In this document: positions 33,340 through 41,744 of the stretch, piece by piece
How positions within the stretch are numbered: position 1 is the stretch's first letter
How the letters are laid out: every line of letters starts with the position of its first letter
From: JAVJSU01 sp040219275
GTDB lineage: Bacteria > Chloroflexota > Anaerolineae > Aggregatilineales > Phototrophicaceae
Direction of reading: 5' to 3'
Length of the DNA stretch: 64,000 bases
Assembly (NCBI GenBank): GCA_040219275.1
Contig: JAVJSU010000103.1
Span: 62,001-126,000, forward strand
Translations under genes and position numbers: made by a program
Notes under the pieces: generated by a model
Database searches by the model: none
What the model saw: the letters and a program-made list of their open reading frames with translations, nothing else
Told to the model about the DNA's origin: nothing

Positions 33340-33461
33340 CTAGTTTAGGAGATTGGGATTTGGAACACACAGAATTTCCCCTCAAATACAGCAATTTAGC
33401 CGACTATTGGCATATCACTTTAAATGGGTGTGATGTGCGATTTTCTGTTGCCTCAAACCTG

Positions 33462-33493
33462 ATCTCCAATCAAATTCACACAGTTTTGGAGAT
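33462..33493 (+). promoter_or_regulatory. Inverted repeat sequestering the partition-ATPase ribosome binding site
   Basis: ATCTCCAA (33462-33469) pairs perfectly with TTGGAGAT (33486-33493). The right arm contains the GGAG that should serve the ATG at 33503. In RNA the stem would hide the ribosome binding site; in DNA it could be an operator or centromere half-site for the RHH partner. Only position and symmetry support a function. Confidence 0.5.
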
Positions 33494-33502
33494 AGATTAA
33501 CA

Positions 33503-34564
33503 ATGGCAAAACAAAAGAAACAAATACAAACAAGTAACGATGTTCTGAGCGGTGTCCTGACCGTTGGACTGGATATTGGCTATGGCGTGGTGAAAGTCGT
33601 CACCGATAACACCTCATTCGGATTTCCATCGGTTATGGGACATGCCCGCGAAATCAAATTCCAGCAAGAAGCTATCCAGCAGAAATATCCCGGCGACCAG
33701 ATTACCGATGATGAAGGTGAATGGTTTGTGGGCGATCTGGCATTGGCACAACTTCCACCCGGAGAACTCCTTCGCTTGCGCGGTCGTACAGCCAACGAAA
33801 AAACGATGGGAAACACTTTTCGTCTGCGTCTGGCAAAAGCCGCTATTGCCAAGTTGGTTCAAGGGGTGTGGGGGCGTGATGTTATCCATTTACGCCTGAG
33901 CACAGGTTTGCCCGTAGATCATATGCGGGATGCTGAAGAACTCAAAGAAGCTCTGCTCGGTCAACATCTCATCCAAACCGATGTCTGTGAAGTCATCGCC
34001 AATGTCGTTGAGGTACGCGTCATGCCACAACCATATGGCACAGCCTATAGCGCGATGTTAACACCCGATGGAAACATCAATGTGCATCACACTTATATGC
34101 GAACAGGCATTGTGGATGTCGGGACGTATACCGTCGATATTGCTCTGGATGATGATGGCGAGTTCGTAGATGCCGAAAGCGGCAGTGTGGAGGGTGGAGT
34201 CTATACCGCACAGGAACGCATCTCAACCATGCTTGAACGCGATTACCGCGAGAAGATGCCCTACAAAATCGTTGAACAGGTACTTCGTACAGGGATTTTC
34301 ACCGCCAGTGGCAAGCCTATAGATTACAGCCACGAAGTCGAAGAAGCTTTAGCGCCACTTCGCAGTGCGACATTGGGCTTGATGAGTGAAAAGTGGCAAC
34401 GCGGTACGACTGTGGATGTCATTTACTTATCGGGTGGCGGTGCAGAACTGGTCTATGAACAGATCGTCGAAGCCTATCCACAGACAAAATTAGTCCCGCA
34501 CCCACAGATGGCGAACGCCAGAGGCTATCTCTATTACGCAAACTTCACGGGCAGTGAAGATTAG
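33503..34564 (+). CDS. Actin-like plasmid partition ATPase (ParM/StbA-like)
   Basis: A 353-residue actin-fold protein. Phosphate 1 motif is VGLDIGYGVVKVV (residues 22-34), phosphate 2 is GIVDVGTYTVDIALDD (about 211), and the adenosine motif is YLSGGGAELVYE (about 310), followed by NARGYLYYA. This is the order found in ParM/StbA/Alp proteins, which polymerise to push plasmid copies apart. The next gene encodes a small RHH protein that fits ParR. A pair of inverted repeats, one before each gene, could supply parC or regulation. It is the first clear plasmid gene after the junction. Confidence 0.88.
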   Translation: MAKQKKQIQTSNDVLSGVLTVGLDIGYGVVKVVTDNTSFGFPSVMGHAREIKFQQEAIQQKYPGDQITDDEGEWFVGDLALAQLPPGELLRLRGRTANEKTMGNTFRLRLAKAAIAKLVQGVWGRDVIHLRLSTGLPVDHMRDAEELKEALLGQHLIQTDVCEVIANVVEVRVMPQPYGTAYSAMLTPDGNINVHHTYMRTGIVDVGTYTVDIALDDDGEFVDAESGSVEGGVYTAQERISTMLERDYREKMPYKIVEQVLRTGIFTASGKPIDYSHEVEEALAPLRSATLGLMSEKWQRGTTVDVIYLSGGGAELVYEQIVEAYPQTKLVPHPQMANARGYLYYANFTGSED

Positions 34565-34567
34565 CTA

Positions 34568-34626
34568 TATAGGGGGTATTACGTACTGGTACATCACGTT
34601 CTTATAAGTAATACCCCTATAGGAGG
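34568..34626 (+). promoter_or_regulatory. Hairpin and ribosome binding site before the ParR-like gene
   Basis: A 15-base left arm (34568-34582) pairs with a 14-base right arm (34608-34621) with a single bulged G. The strong AGGAGG (34621-34626) follows directly. The stem has a 25-base loop. It may regulate the downstream gene or be a partition site; the tail lacks a T run, so it is not an intrinsic terminator. Confidence 0.5.
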
Positions 34627-34631
34627 AAAAC

Positions 34632-35051
34632 ATGCCAAGCAGACGAACAAAGAAACGCAATTACCGGACAATCACCTTCAAAGTCTACTTTGACGATGAT
34701 GAAGATATTCTGGACTGGTGGGAAGACATTGAGGCAGGCGAACGTAGCGATACCATTCGGGATGTGATTCGTGAATATATTGGTGTTCAACCGAAGCGAA
34801 AGCCCAAAGTCATCGACCTGCCGGAACTGATGGAGGTGCGCCGCGATACCTTGTGGATCAAAGACGCATTGAATGATATGCCCGCGTATCTGGAACGTGT
34901 TATCCAGCATGTGGTAACTAATGCTCAGCCAATTGCTGTCGGACAAACGTTACCGCGAGCATCGCCCATCGAGACGGTCAATGACGATCCAGCCCTGACA
35001 GATGCGGAAAGCCAGCGTCGGACGAACCGGATGAGGAAAGCCACATGGTAG
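34632..35051 (+). CDS. Small DNA-binding protein, probable ParR partner
   Basis: A 139-residue protein beginning with a basic tail (PSRRTKKRNYR) then TITFKVYFDDDEDILDWWEDI and DTIRDVIREYIG, which has the strand-helix-helix outline of ribbon-helix-helix proteins. The C-terminal half is disordered and would be the filament-binding tail in a ParR. The assignment rests on its position after the actin-like ATPase. The ATG follows AGGAGG by five bases. It overlaps the next candidate frame by ATGGTAG. Confidence 0.65.
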   Translation: MPSRRTKKRNYRTITFKVYFDDDEDILDWWEDIEAGERSDTIRDVIREYIGVQPKRKPKVIDLPELMEVRRDTLWIKDALNDMPAYLERVIQHVVTNAQPIAVGQTLPRASPIETVNDDPALTDAESQRRTNRMRKATW

Positions 35052-35389
35052 CTATTTTCCAATGTCCGACGCATCAGCCCGCTAGCGCGGACTGGTATCG
35101 CTGTGTCATGCAGGGCATGTCCAGCGATACTCTTGTGACCCAGAAAATCCTCTGCGGTTTTCATAAGTCCTGTAAGGGTCACAAGAAGCCAGCTAAATCG
35201 CTGGTCTCTCAAGCGCCGAGAGGGCTTGGTGCAGCGCATTTTCGCGCTTGCACCCGTGTGGCGGTGTTAGGCACACGCCACACCTGTCGAACTGGCTTAC
35301 CAGCCCGACAGACCACACCCGCGATAGTTTTCGTGGTTGGTGGTGATGTTGCCCTTACGGACAACAAATCAGCCTGTCTTGCAGGCTGA
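35045..35389 (+). CDS. Doubtful small Cys-containing protein over a structured region
   Basis: An open frame of 114 codons overlapping the stop of the ParR-like gene (ATGGTAG), with GAGGAAA seven bases before its ATG. The first 45 residues contain Cys at 7, 20, 37 and 43 (FQCPTHQ, YRCVMQG, LCGFHKSCKGHKKP), which could bind zinc. The rest lies over hairpins GTGTGGCG...CGCCACAC and ATCAGCCTG...CAGGCTGAT, so it may not be protein-coding. No family is recognised; the whole stretch may instead be a regulatory RNA or an oriT-like site. Confidence 0.35.
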   Translation: MVAIFQCPTHQPASADWYRCVMQGMSSDTLVTQKILCGFHKSCKGHKKPAKSLVSQAPRGLGAAHFRACTRVAVLGTRHTCRTGLPARQTTPAIVFVVGGDVALTDNKSACLAG

Positions 35390-35420
35390 TGAAAAGACAA
35401 AACAGAGCGAAGGAGCGCAA

Positions 35421-35717
35421 ATGTATCACCGTGATGTGATTTCAAAAATCGCCAGACGACTGCCACATCGAACTCAGCGTGACGTGGCAGAGGTCATCGA
35501 GGTACTCACCGAAGTCTGGTCAGAAGAACTGTTGAATGGTGGCGAAGTTGCTGTGCCTGACATCGGACGATTGAGCATTGAAGTGCAGGATATGCGAGCA
35601 GGTGGCGCATTAGGTAATTATGGGCGACTACGCCGGATCTACGGGCGTTTTCGTCTGACACAAGAAATGAAAAAACAGATTCAGGAGGTTGAACTTGAAG
35701 AAAAGAAAAAATCGTGA
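35421..35717 (+). CDS. HU/IHF-like DNA-binding protein
   Basis: A 98-residue protein. YHRDVISKIARRLPHRTQRDVAEVIEVLTEVWSEELLNGG forms the two N-terminal helices of the HU fold, and EVAVPDIGRLSIEVQ matches the strand that precedes the beta arm (normally GFGTF). A basic arm-like stretch RAGGALGNYGRLRR follows. The ATG at 35421 has AAGGAG six bases before it; the frame's earlier start is not supported. It overlaps the RHH gene by about 23 bases. Confidence 0.8.
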   Translation: MYHRDVISKIARRLPHRTQRDVAEVIEVLTEVWSEELLNGGEVAVPDIGRLSIEVQDMRAGGALGNYGRLRRIYGRFRLTQEMKKQIQEVELEEKKKS

Positions 35718-36003
35718 TGGTTACATCGAACGCATTTCAATCGGCTTCACTCCGGAACAGATGCGCCGCATCGAAGAGATATTGCGTGTTCGTGCCCGCA
35801 CGGGCGAAATGCAACATAAAACTGACCTGATTCGGGATGCTGTCAATTTGTATCTGAGTCATCAGGATGATATTCCCGGCACACGGGCGGCTATTACTCG
35901 CAAACTTGAGGGTCGCATCGAAGCTGTTGAGGAACAACTGCAACGTCAAAATACCTTGCTGGAGAAACTGGTCGCATTCTTCAGGAAACGGCGGGAGATG
36001 TAG
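35695..36003 (+). CDS. Ribbon-helix-helix protein, probable relaxosome accessory
   Basis: A 102-residue basic protein. IERISIGFTPEQMRRIEEILRVRA with TDLIRDAVNLYLS is the RHH pattern, and a coiled coil follows (KLEGRIEAVEEQLQRQNTLLEKLVAFF). A TTG at 35695 with AGGAGG six bases before is the best start, and it overlaps the end of the HU-like gene. It lies directly before a relaxase-like gene, as MobC-type accessory proteins do; that role is inferred from position. Confidence 0.7.
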   Translation: MKKRKNRDGYIERISIGFTPEQMRRIEEILRVRARTGEMQHKTDLIRDAVNLYLSHQDDIPGTRAAITRKLEGRIEAVEEQLQRQNTLLEKLVAFFRKRREM

Positions 36004-36006
36004 TGA

Positions 36007-36918
36007 ATGGATCGTAAGCTCATGTGTGTGTCGAACGTGAAATATAAGAAACCCACAGAGCATGAAGGTAAGCGTATGAAGAACTTGCTCAAGTACCTGA
36101 CGTACCGCGAATCTCGTGATGAAAAAGCGCATCATGCAGGTGGTCGCGAACGCTGGATGAATCATGGTATGGGGCGATCTGCCACTGAAATTGCAGAACG
36201 TTGCGATGCTTACCAGAGTGATCATGTGCTCTTGTTCAGTTTGGTAATCAATCCCAACGTCGATTTGATCCGTATGGTGCCGCCTGAAGATCGCGAGCCG
36301 TTTGTAAAGCAGTTAACTGAACGTACTGTAAATGGATTCTTTGATGCCAGAGGAATTGATACCGGGGTAGAGTGGTCCGCGGTGATCCATCATCGTCTGA
36401 CTGACGGCGAAGAAGCACCGGGTCAACACAACCCGCATACGCATATCGTTCTTCCCGGAACCTACTACGATGCTGATGAAGGCAGACGTAAGCCTCTGTA
36501 TTTTTCCAGAAATAAGAGCGTGAATCACGTCGAGATGCTCCATGAGGTGACGCAAATCAACATGGTAGATCTTATGGATCGCTATGCCGGACTTGATTGG
36601 GAACAGCGTTACGACAAGCTAGCTACGATCCGCGAACAGCAGGAACAGATTGTTTACGATGACGATCAGCATGGTTTTTGGGGTGGTGATCCCGTTTGGG
36701 CAGGTATTCGCCGGACTGACAATGATACAAGTGCAGTAGGCTTTTATGGTTTCTTCGAGAATCGTGAAGGGAAAACCACATTGCAATTCCGACCGGTCAT
36801 GGGTGATGTTGACCATCAAGATGCTGAGATACTTGCCGAGCAGTTAAAGGAACGTTTGAAAGATGACGCGAAAAATATCCAGAAGGATAACGAACCGAGT
36901 CCAAGACTTAACTTTTGA
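36007..36918 (+). CDS. Relaxase-like mobilisation protein
   Basis: A 303-residue protein. The N-terminus has LLKYLTYRESRD, and a His cluster HNPHTHIVLPGTYYD lies about residue 139; such a HxxHxH metal site is diagnostic of relaxases that nick at oriT, and MobP-type enzymes also start with a YLTYR-like segment. An upstream catalytic Tyr is plausible at YLTY. It lies three bases after the RHH gene. No type IV coupling protein or secretion genes are seen in the window, so the element may be mobilisable rather than self-transmissible. Confidence 0.7.
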   Translation: MDRKLMCVSNVKYKKPTEHEGKRMKNLLKYLTYRESRDEKAHHAGGRERWMNHGMGRSATEIAERCDAYQSDHVLLFSLVINPNVDLIRMVPPEDREPFVKQLTERTVNGFFDARGIDTGVEWSAVIHHRLTDGEEAPGQHNPHTHIVLPGTYYDADEGRRKPLYFSRNKSVNHVEMLHEVTQINMVDLMDRYAGLDWEQRYDKLATIREQQEQIVYDDDQHGFWGGDPVWAGIRRTDNDTSAVGFYGFFENREGKTTLQFRPVMGDVDHQDAEILAEQLKERLKDDAKNIQKDNEPSPRLNF

Positions 36919-37003
36919 CCATAAATGAATACAGGAGCCGAAGGTGATACTGCGACCAAACAGTTCACCCAAAGCCCCTGTAGACAAAAAGATTAGGAAA
37001 ATT

Positions 37004-39946
37004 ATGACACAGAAAGCGATATCTAACAATAAGTGCCGAGAAATTCACGCGGTTATGCAGAACGAGTTCCTGAGTGTTTTGTATCCGCAATCGTCAGCTG
37101 AACACTGGCTGGAACTGCGTTGTATCCATCCCCAAACTGGTGAGGTACGAACTCTATGGACACAACTCAATCAGCCCAAACAATTGGCGACTGTGCTAAA
37201 GCAGGTGGATAAACTCAATGCTGAAGGCTTTGGCGTGTTCTTCGCGCCTTGCCTAAGGAAAGAGAGAAAGGGCAGTGCCTCATCTGCGATCCTGCTTCCT
37301 GCTTTATGGGTTGACGTAGATTGTGATGATGATCCGCAGATACGTGAAAAAGGAATGGCAAAACTGTGTAGCTTCGAACCTGCACCGTCGATCATCGTGG
37401 ATAGTGGCGGAGGTTGGCATGGCTATTGGTTGCTGGATGAACCATTCCTGCTGGAAATAGAAGACGATAAGCAGAAAATCAGTCAGATCATGCACGGTTT
37501 GTTCGCGACGCTGGATGGCGACGACGGTTATGTTAAGTCGGTGGCATCCGTGATGCGATTGCCCAATAGCATTAACACCAAGCCTGAGCGCAACAACGCG
37601 CTGGTGCAGGTCATTGAGTGGCATCCAGAACGCCGTTACTCATTGAGCAGTTTCGAGTGGCTGGAAGTCAAGCCCAAGCCACAAAATGGTTATTTGCCTG
37701 TATTTTCGACGAACGGCAACGGAAATCATCCACTGCCACCGCGCACTGAGCAGTATCTCACTTCGGGTGCATACGATGGCAATCGGAATCACGAGTTATT
37801 CCATGCCGCTTGTCAGATGCGCGATGCAGGCTACAGTCAGAGCGATGCTGAACGCGAATTGGTAGTCCGTCATGTTGCAGATGGCAATGGTAACGAAAAT
37901 CCTGCTAGCCGCGAGAAGGAAGCACGAGCGACAATTGCCAGTGCTTACAGTCAAACTGCACGTGAACCCATCGCATCACCAAAACACCATGCGCGGGAGG
38001 TCGTTCAGCAACTTGTGGGACAGTATCAAGTCGAGCAGAAACCAGAACGTCCGACCACAGCTCAGATTGTTGAAGCCGTTGAAGCTTGCATCCATCTCAA
38101 TCCGATTGAATGGGCAGAGGAACGCCAGCACCTCAAAGCTGTTTGTGGTGATGGGCTGAAAATCAGCGATATTGATCGCTTATATAAGGAGAAGAAAAAG
38201 GTTGTTGAGCGCCAGCACCAGCAAGAATATGTCGATACTGAGAGCTATCTCATGCTGGATGGCAAGATCATCTACCGTAAAGAGACCTATCGCGGATCAA
38301 TGGAAAAGACCGTTACCGATTGGGCAGCTACAGCCTTGTACCAGACCTGCCAGATTGATGATGATGGCAAAGAAGCGCATGTAACCACGATTGAACTTCA
38401 GCGCGGTTCTTCTATAAAGAAGCTCGATATTCCCGGTGATGTCTTTGTCGATGATGTGGCTTTGAGGCGTTTCATTGGCTCAAGTGCCGGGTCGCAGTAT
38501 GTGGTTCGGGCAGGCATGTCCAAGCATCTTGTTCCTGCGATTGTGCAATTATCCGGTGAGTTTCCAACGCATCGACACTACAATTTCATGGGCTGGATGG
38601 AACTGGATGGCAGATGGGTCTATGTTTCGCCAACGGATTGCGTTACCGCGAAGGGTAAACTTGCTGAACCACCATCGGTTGAACTGGATCAGCGCCTTCG
38701 GGATTATGGCTTACAAGCGGCGAGTTGGCAGGAGAGCCTAAAGGCATTTGACGCGGTGACGCAGGTTTTGCCACCTCATCTCGCACCCTGCCTGATTTCG
38801 TTTGCCTTGTTACCTGTGATTCAACGTTTCTTCCCGAAAATGGCGACCAAACCCGCTATTCATCTGGTTGGCACTTCAGGCAGTGGTAAGTCGGAGATTG
38901 CGTCTCTGATGAGCAGTTTCTATGGGCAGTTCAGCCGTGATACGCCACCTGCTCAATGGGGTGATACCATCAATACCGTTGAAATGCTGGGTTATCCACT
39001 GGCTGATGCACTTTACTGGGTCGATGATTACAAAGACATCTATGCTGATACCCGTACCTTCACGCGCTTCCTGCAATCTTATTCCAGAAATCTGGGACGT
39101 GGACGCTTGACCCGTGAGGCGAAGGTTCGCCGTGAGAAACCTTGTCGTGGATTGATTTTGTCCACAGGTGAAACCAGTCTTGAGGGTGAAATGTCGGTGG
39201 CATCGCGCATGATGTCACTGGAAATCCCACCATGGAAACAGCGCGACCCTGAAGGCAAGGCACTGATCCAAGCAGAGGCACTGCGCGATAACTTGCCCGG
39301 TTTCACGGCTCATTTTGCTTCGTGGATTGCCCGACAACTAGATACGGGTAGCCTGATAGAAGAAATTCCTAACCGTTTCCTCCAGAATTTTCGTGGTTAC
39401 GATGCTCAGTTGACCGCAAAATTCGGTAAGAATGGGCATCATGATCGGGCTGTCAAGAACTGGGCGGTGCTGGTGACGGTTTATCAACTGCTATCCAAGT
39501 TCGTGCAGGAGATGGATGAGGACTACATACTTCCCACGTGGCAGGATGTCATCGTCGAGAATGTTCGTGCTCTGCGTGAAGAACGTGCTAGCGAGGTCTT
39601 TCTCGATCTTCTGGGGCAACTACTCGCAGGTGGGCAGGTCGTGATTGATGACAACATGCAGACTCCGCATGAACACCCATCTGGTGTGACGGTTGTGGGC
39701 TACCGCGACGATACCTATGTCTACCTGCTACCGGAGATCGCCTTCAAAGAGGTGAACAAGGTGCAGACCATCCATTTCAATACCACCGCCATCGGGATGC
39801 AGTTGAAGGAAGATGGGATTCTCTTGCCCGGAACGAACACTTTGACTACTCAGCGCCGTATTCGTGGTGGCAGAGTGCGATTATGGCAATTAAAGTCCGA
39901 TTTTCTGGGTTGTGACACCTGTGACGATGTGACAGCAGAGCAATAA
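37004..39946 (+). CDS. Primase-helicase replication protein
   Basis: A 980-residue protein. The N-terminal third resembles RepB-like archaeo-eukaryotic primases: LPALWVDVDCDDDPQ (acidic metal-binding DxD), IIVDSGGGWHGYWLLDEPF and VMRLPNSINTKPERN. The central third is linker-like. The C-terminal half has a P-loop, HLVGTSGSGKSEIASLM (about residues 625-640), and a Walker B, ALYWVDDYKD, of a helicase/AAA type. Such primase-helicases initiate replication of plasmids and integrative elements. The ATG at 37004 has AGGAAA five bases before; a GTG at 36944 is the alternative start. Its last codons overlap the first iteron cluster. Confidence 0.8.
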   Translation: MTQKAISNNKCREIHAVMQNEFLSVLYPQSSAEHWLELRCIHPQTGEVRTLWTQLNQPKQLATVLKQVDKLNAEGFGVFFAPCLRKERKGSASSAILLPALWVDVDCDDDPQIREKGMAKLCSFEPAPSIIVDSGGGWHGYWLLDEPFLLEIEDDKQKISQIMHGLFATLDGDDGYVKSVASVMRLPNSINTKPERNNALVQVIEWHPERRYSLSSFEWLEVKPKPQNGYLPVFSTNGNGNHPLPPRTEQYLTSGAYDGNRNHELFHAACQMRDAGYSQSDAERELVVRHVADGNGNENPASREKEARATIASAYSQTAREPIASPKHHAREVVQQLVGQYQVEQKPERPTTAQIVEAVEACIHLNPIEWAEERQHLKAVCGDGLKISDIDRLYKEKKKVVERQHQQEYVDTESYLMLDGKIIYRKETYRGSMEKTVTDWAATALYQTCQIDDDGKEAHVTTIELQRGSSIKKLDIPGDVFVDDVALRRFIGSSAGSQYVVRAGMSKHLVPAIVQLSGEFPTHRHYNFMGWMELDGRWVYVSPTDCVTAKGKLAEPPSVELDQRLRDYGLQAASWQESLKAFDAVTQVLPPHLAPCLISFALLPVIQRFFPKMATKPAIHLVGTSGSGKSEIASLMSSFYGQFSRDTPPAQWGDTINTVEMLGYPLADALYWVDDYKDIYADTRTFTRFLQSYSRNLGRGRLTREAKVRREKPCRGLILSTGETSLEGEMSVASRMMSLEIPPWKQRDPEGKALIQAEALRDNLPGFTAHFASWIARQLDTGSLIEEIPNRFLQNFRGYDAQLTAKFGKNGHHDRAVKNWAVLVTVYQLLSKFVQEMDEDYILPTWQDVIVENVRALREERASEVFLDLLGQLLAGGQVVIDDNMQTPHEHPSGVTVVGYRDDTYVYLLPEIAFKEVNKVQTIHFNTTAIGMQLKEDGILLPGTNTLTTQRRIRGGRVRLWQLKSDFLGCDTCDDVTAEQ

Positions 39947-40006
39947 ACCGCAAAAAAGAATGTGTGAGTGTGATAAAAGAGGCTGTGACAGTTGTGACGC
40001 TGTGAC
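39911..40006 (+). repeat. Iteron cluster A: TGTGAC triplets
   Basis: Two copies of a three-word unit, TGTGAC-N3-TGTGAC-N2-TGTGAC. One begins at 39911 (words at 39911, 39920, 39928) and one at 39984 (39984, 39993, 40001). Spacing is identical in both, 9 then 8. The first copy lies inside the end of the primase-helicase gene. Regular iterons beside a replication initiator are typical of a plasmid origin. Confidence 0.75.
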
Positions 40007-40133
40007 AGTCTCTTCACTTTTAGAGGCTACTATCTGACCGCTTTTTACATCTCAGCTTTGAACTTTCTCTGCTAAGATTGTTTTGTTCACCATTATGAAA
40101 TCTATGTATAAAAAATACTGATAGAGAAAAACT

Positions 40134-41744
40134 ATGGCAAAAAAACGCAAACATAATATGCAGAAAAAGAAATGGGAAGAACTATATCCTAACCTGTATA
40201 GGTCTATTGCTAAGCAGGAAGAGGAAAATCCTGAGTTGGGTAAATTTATGCGTGAACATGCAGAATCCGTTTTTCAAGAAACGGAAGAAATAGTTCAAGC
40301 TTTGTTTGAACCATTGACAAGTAAGGAGTTGGAACTGGAAGCAGAACTGCCGGGAATGTCAGAAGTTCTCCATAGTCTCACATTGTATGAACCAGAAAAT
40401 GCATCAGTATATGAGCAAATTGTGCTAGTTCATGAAAATGAAATAAATATCACTCGACATGAAAAGAACCAGCTTATCAATATTTCCCGTCTGGTTTTGT
40501 GGTATAAGGAAATTCCTAAGATCTCGATAGATGATCTGCGCGGTTTTATTGAGGAAAAACTCCGGGAGAGAAATCATCCATCGAACAGGAGTATTACTGA
40601 AAATTTTCTCGCGCTTTTTGCATTAACTCTTTCACCTGGTAGATCACCTATAAAACATCTACAAGAGTTATTCGAACTAATACTCCCCACCAAGATCACA
40701 ATATTCTACATTTTGCCTATTGATAGCGTGCCTCGCCTACCTAAGTGTACATTTGGACCTTATTCATACGGAGAACTGCCTCTACGGGAACTTCGACGAC
40801 TGGATAGAATCTCAGGTACGAACTTACTCAAACAATACGGTCATTTAATAGAAGGTAATATGACAATTACAAGACATATGCCCGACATTCAATTGATTGA
40901 CTGGGTACCTTTGCTGAATAAGCATATCGAGAAAAATATTCCGAGCTGGGTTGTCTCAGGTTGGGCTGTTGATACATATTACAACAAAGTAAATGAGTTA
41001 CTATTCGAAATGTTTTTTGAGGAAATGTTAAAGTACCAACATCTGACTATTGCACTAGGTAGTCAGTATATTGATCCAGATAACTACCGAAATCAAAAAG
41101 ATGTAATTACTATAGTTGCTAATGAATACAGTAGAATCGGAAACAATAAACCTAAAGGACTTCTTTCTTCCCGTTTACACCTCAACTTAAAGTTTATTGA
41201 TCCTGCGATATTTGATATTCCATCCTACAATGAACAACTTAAAGAAAAATACAACTTTACCGACTACAAAGATACCCCTCTACACCATACACTTCAAACG
41301 TATTCTCAGTTTATAGCACGAGCAAAAATCCTTGAGGATAAACACAAACCAAGCGAAGCTTTCCTACAATATGTTATTGCTCTGGAATTGGTCTTTGCAG
41401 GGAAAGAAACAATATCTCCAACAATCGCCAAACGTGTTGCTGCAATAACATGCAAGCAAACCAATTGTGATTTTGAATTCTTGCGACACCGTATTCGTGA
41501 AGATTACAGACTACGTAGCTTCTATGTTCATGAAGGTCAATCAATCAGTTCAGAACAACTTGCCTCGATTGCTGAAATATGCCACTATGTTTTGCACGCG
41601 ATCCTTTACCTGCAACAAGCGTTCCCACAGATATCTGTCGATACATGGATGGAAAACATAGATTTATTAGCATCCAAACTTTCAAATAGCGAACAACCGG
41701 ATGATGAATTGTTCCGTTCATGTGGAGCTGTTTATCCCTCTTAG
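40134..41744 (+). CDS. HEPN-domain protein, possible RNase/abortive infection
   Basis: A 536-residue protein. The C-terminal about 130 residues have the HEPN outline: FLQYVIALELVFAGKE, then KRVAAIT and RLRSFYVHEGQSIS, whose R-x4-H (RSFYVH) is the catalytic RNase motif of HEPN proteins. This resembles the ApeA-like HEPN subgroup. The N-terminal 350 residues match nothing I know. Base composition is more AT-rich than that of the primase gene before it. It lies between iteron clusters, as cargo might. A toxin/antiphage role is inferred from the domain only. Confidence 0.72.
   Translation: MAKKRKHNMQKKKWEELYPNLYRSIAKQEEENPELGKFMREHAESVFQETEEIVQALFEPLTSKELELEAELPGMSEVLHSLTLYEPENASVYEQIVLVHENEINITRHEKNQLINISRLVLWYKEIPKISIDDLRGFIEEKLRERNHPSNRSITENFLALFALTLSPGRSPIKHLQELFELILPTKITIFYILPIDSVPRLPKCTFGPYSYGELPLRELRRLDRISGTNLLKQYGHLIEGNMTITRHMPDIQLIDWVPLLNKHIEKNIPSWVVSGWAVDTYYNKVNELLFEMFFEEMLKYQHLTIALGSQYIDPDNYRNQKDVITIVANEYSRIGNNKPKGLLSSRLHLNLKFIDPAIFDIPSYNEQLKEKYNFTDYKDTPLHHTLQTYSQFIARAKILEDKHKPSEAFLQYVIALELVFAGKETISPTIAKRVAAITCKQTNCDFEFLRHRIREDYRLRSFYVHEGQSISSEQLASIAEICHYVLHAILYLQQAFPQISVDTWMENIDLLASKLSNSEQPDDELFRSCGAVYPS

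Larger units (their letters stand above)
33075..33502. other. Junction region before the plasmid-like element
   Basis: This 428-base gap holds a 7-bp hairpin AGCCGGT...ACCGGCT (about 33134-33165) after the SHMT-like gene, a minus-strand coding remnant (33262-33339), an 8-bp inverted repeat CCCAATCT/AGATTGGG (33334-33341 and 33350-33357) and a second inverted repeat before the partition gene. No full gene is seen. Housekeeping gene content stops here and plasmid functions begin, so it is a plausible left boundary of an integrated element. Confidence 0.45.

Noticed and set aside
33334..33357. CCCAATCT/AGATTGGG as a transposon terminal repeat
   Set aside because: No transposase is nearby and the arms are only eight bases; it is treated as a possible boundary mark, not as a named element.
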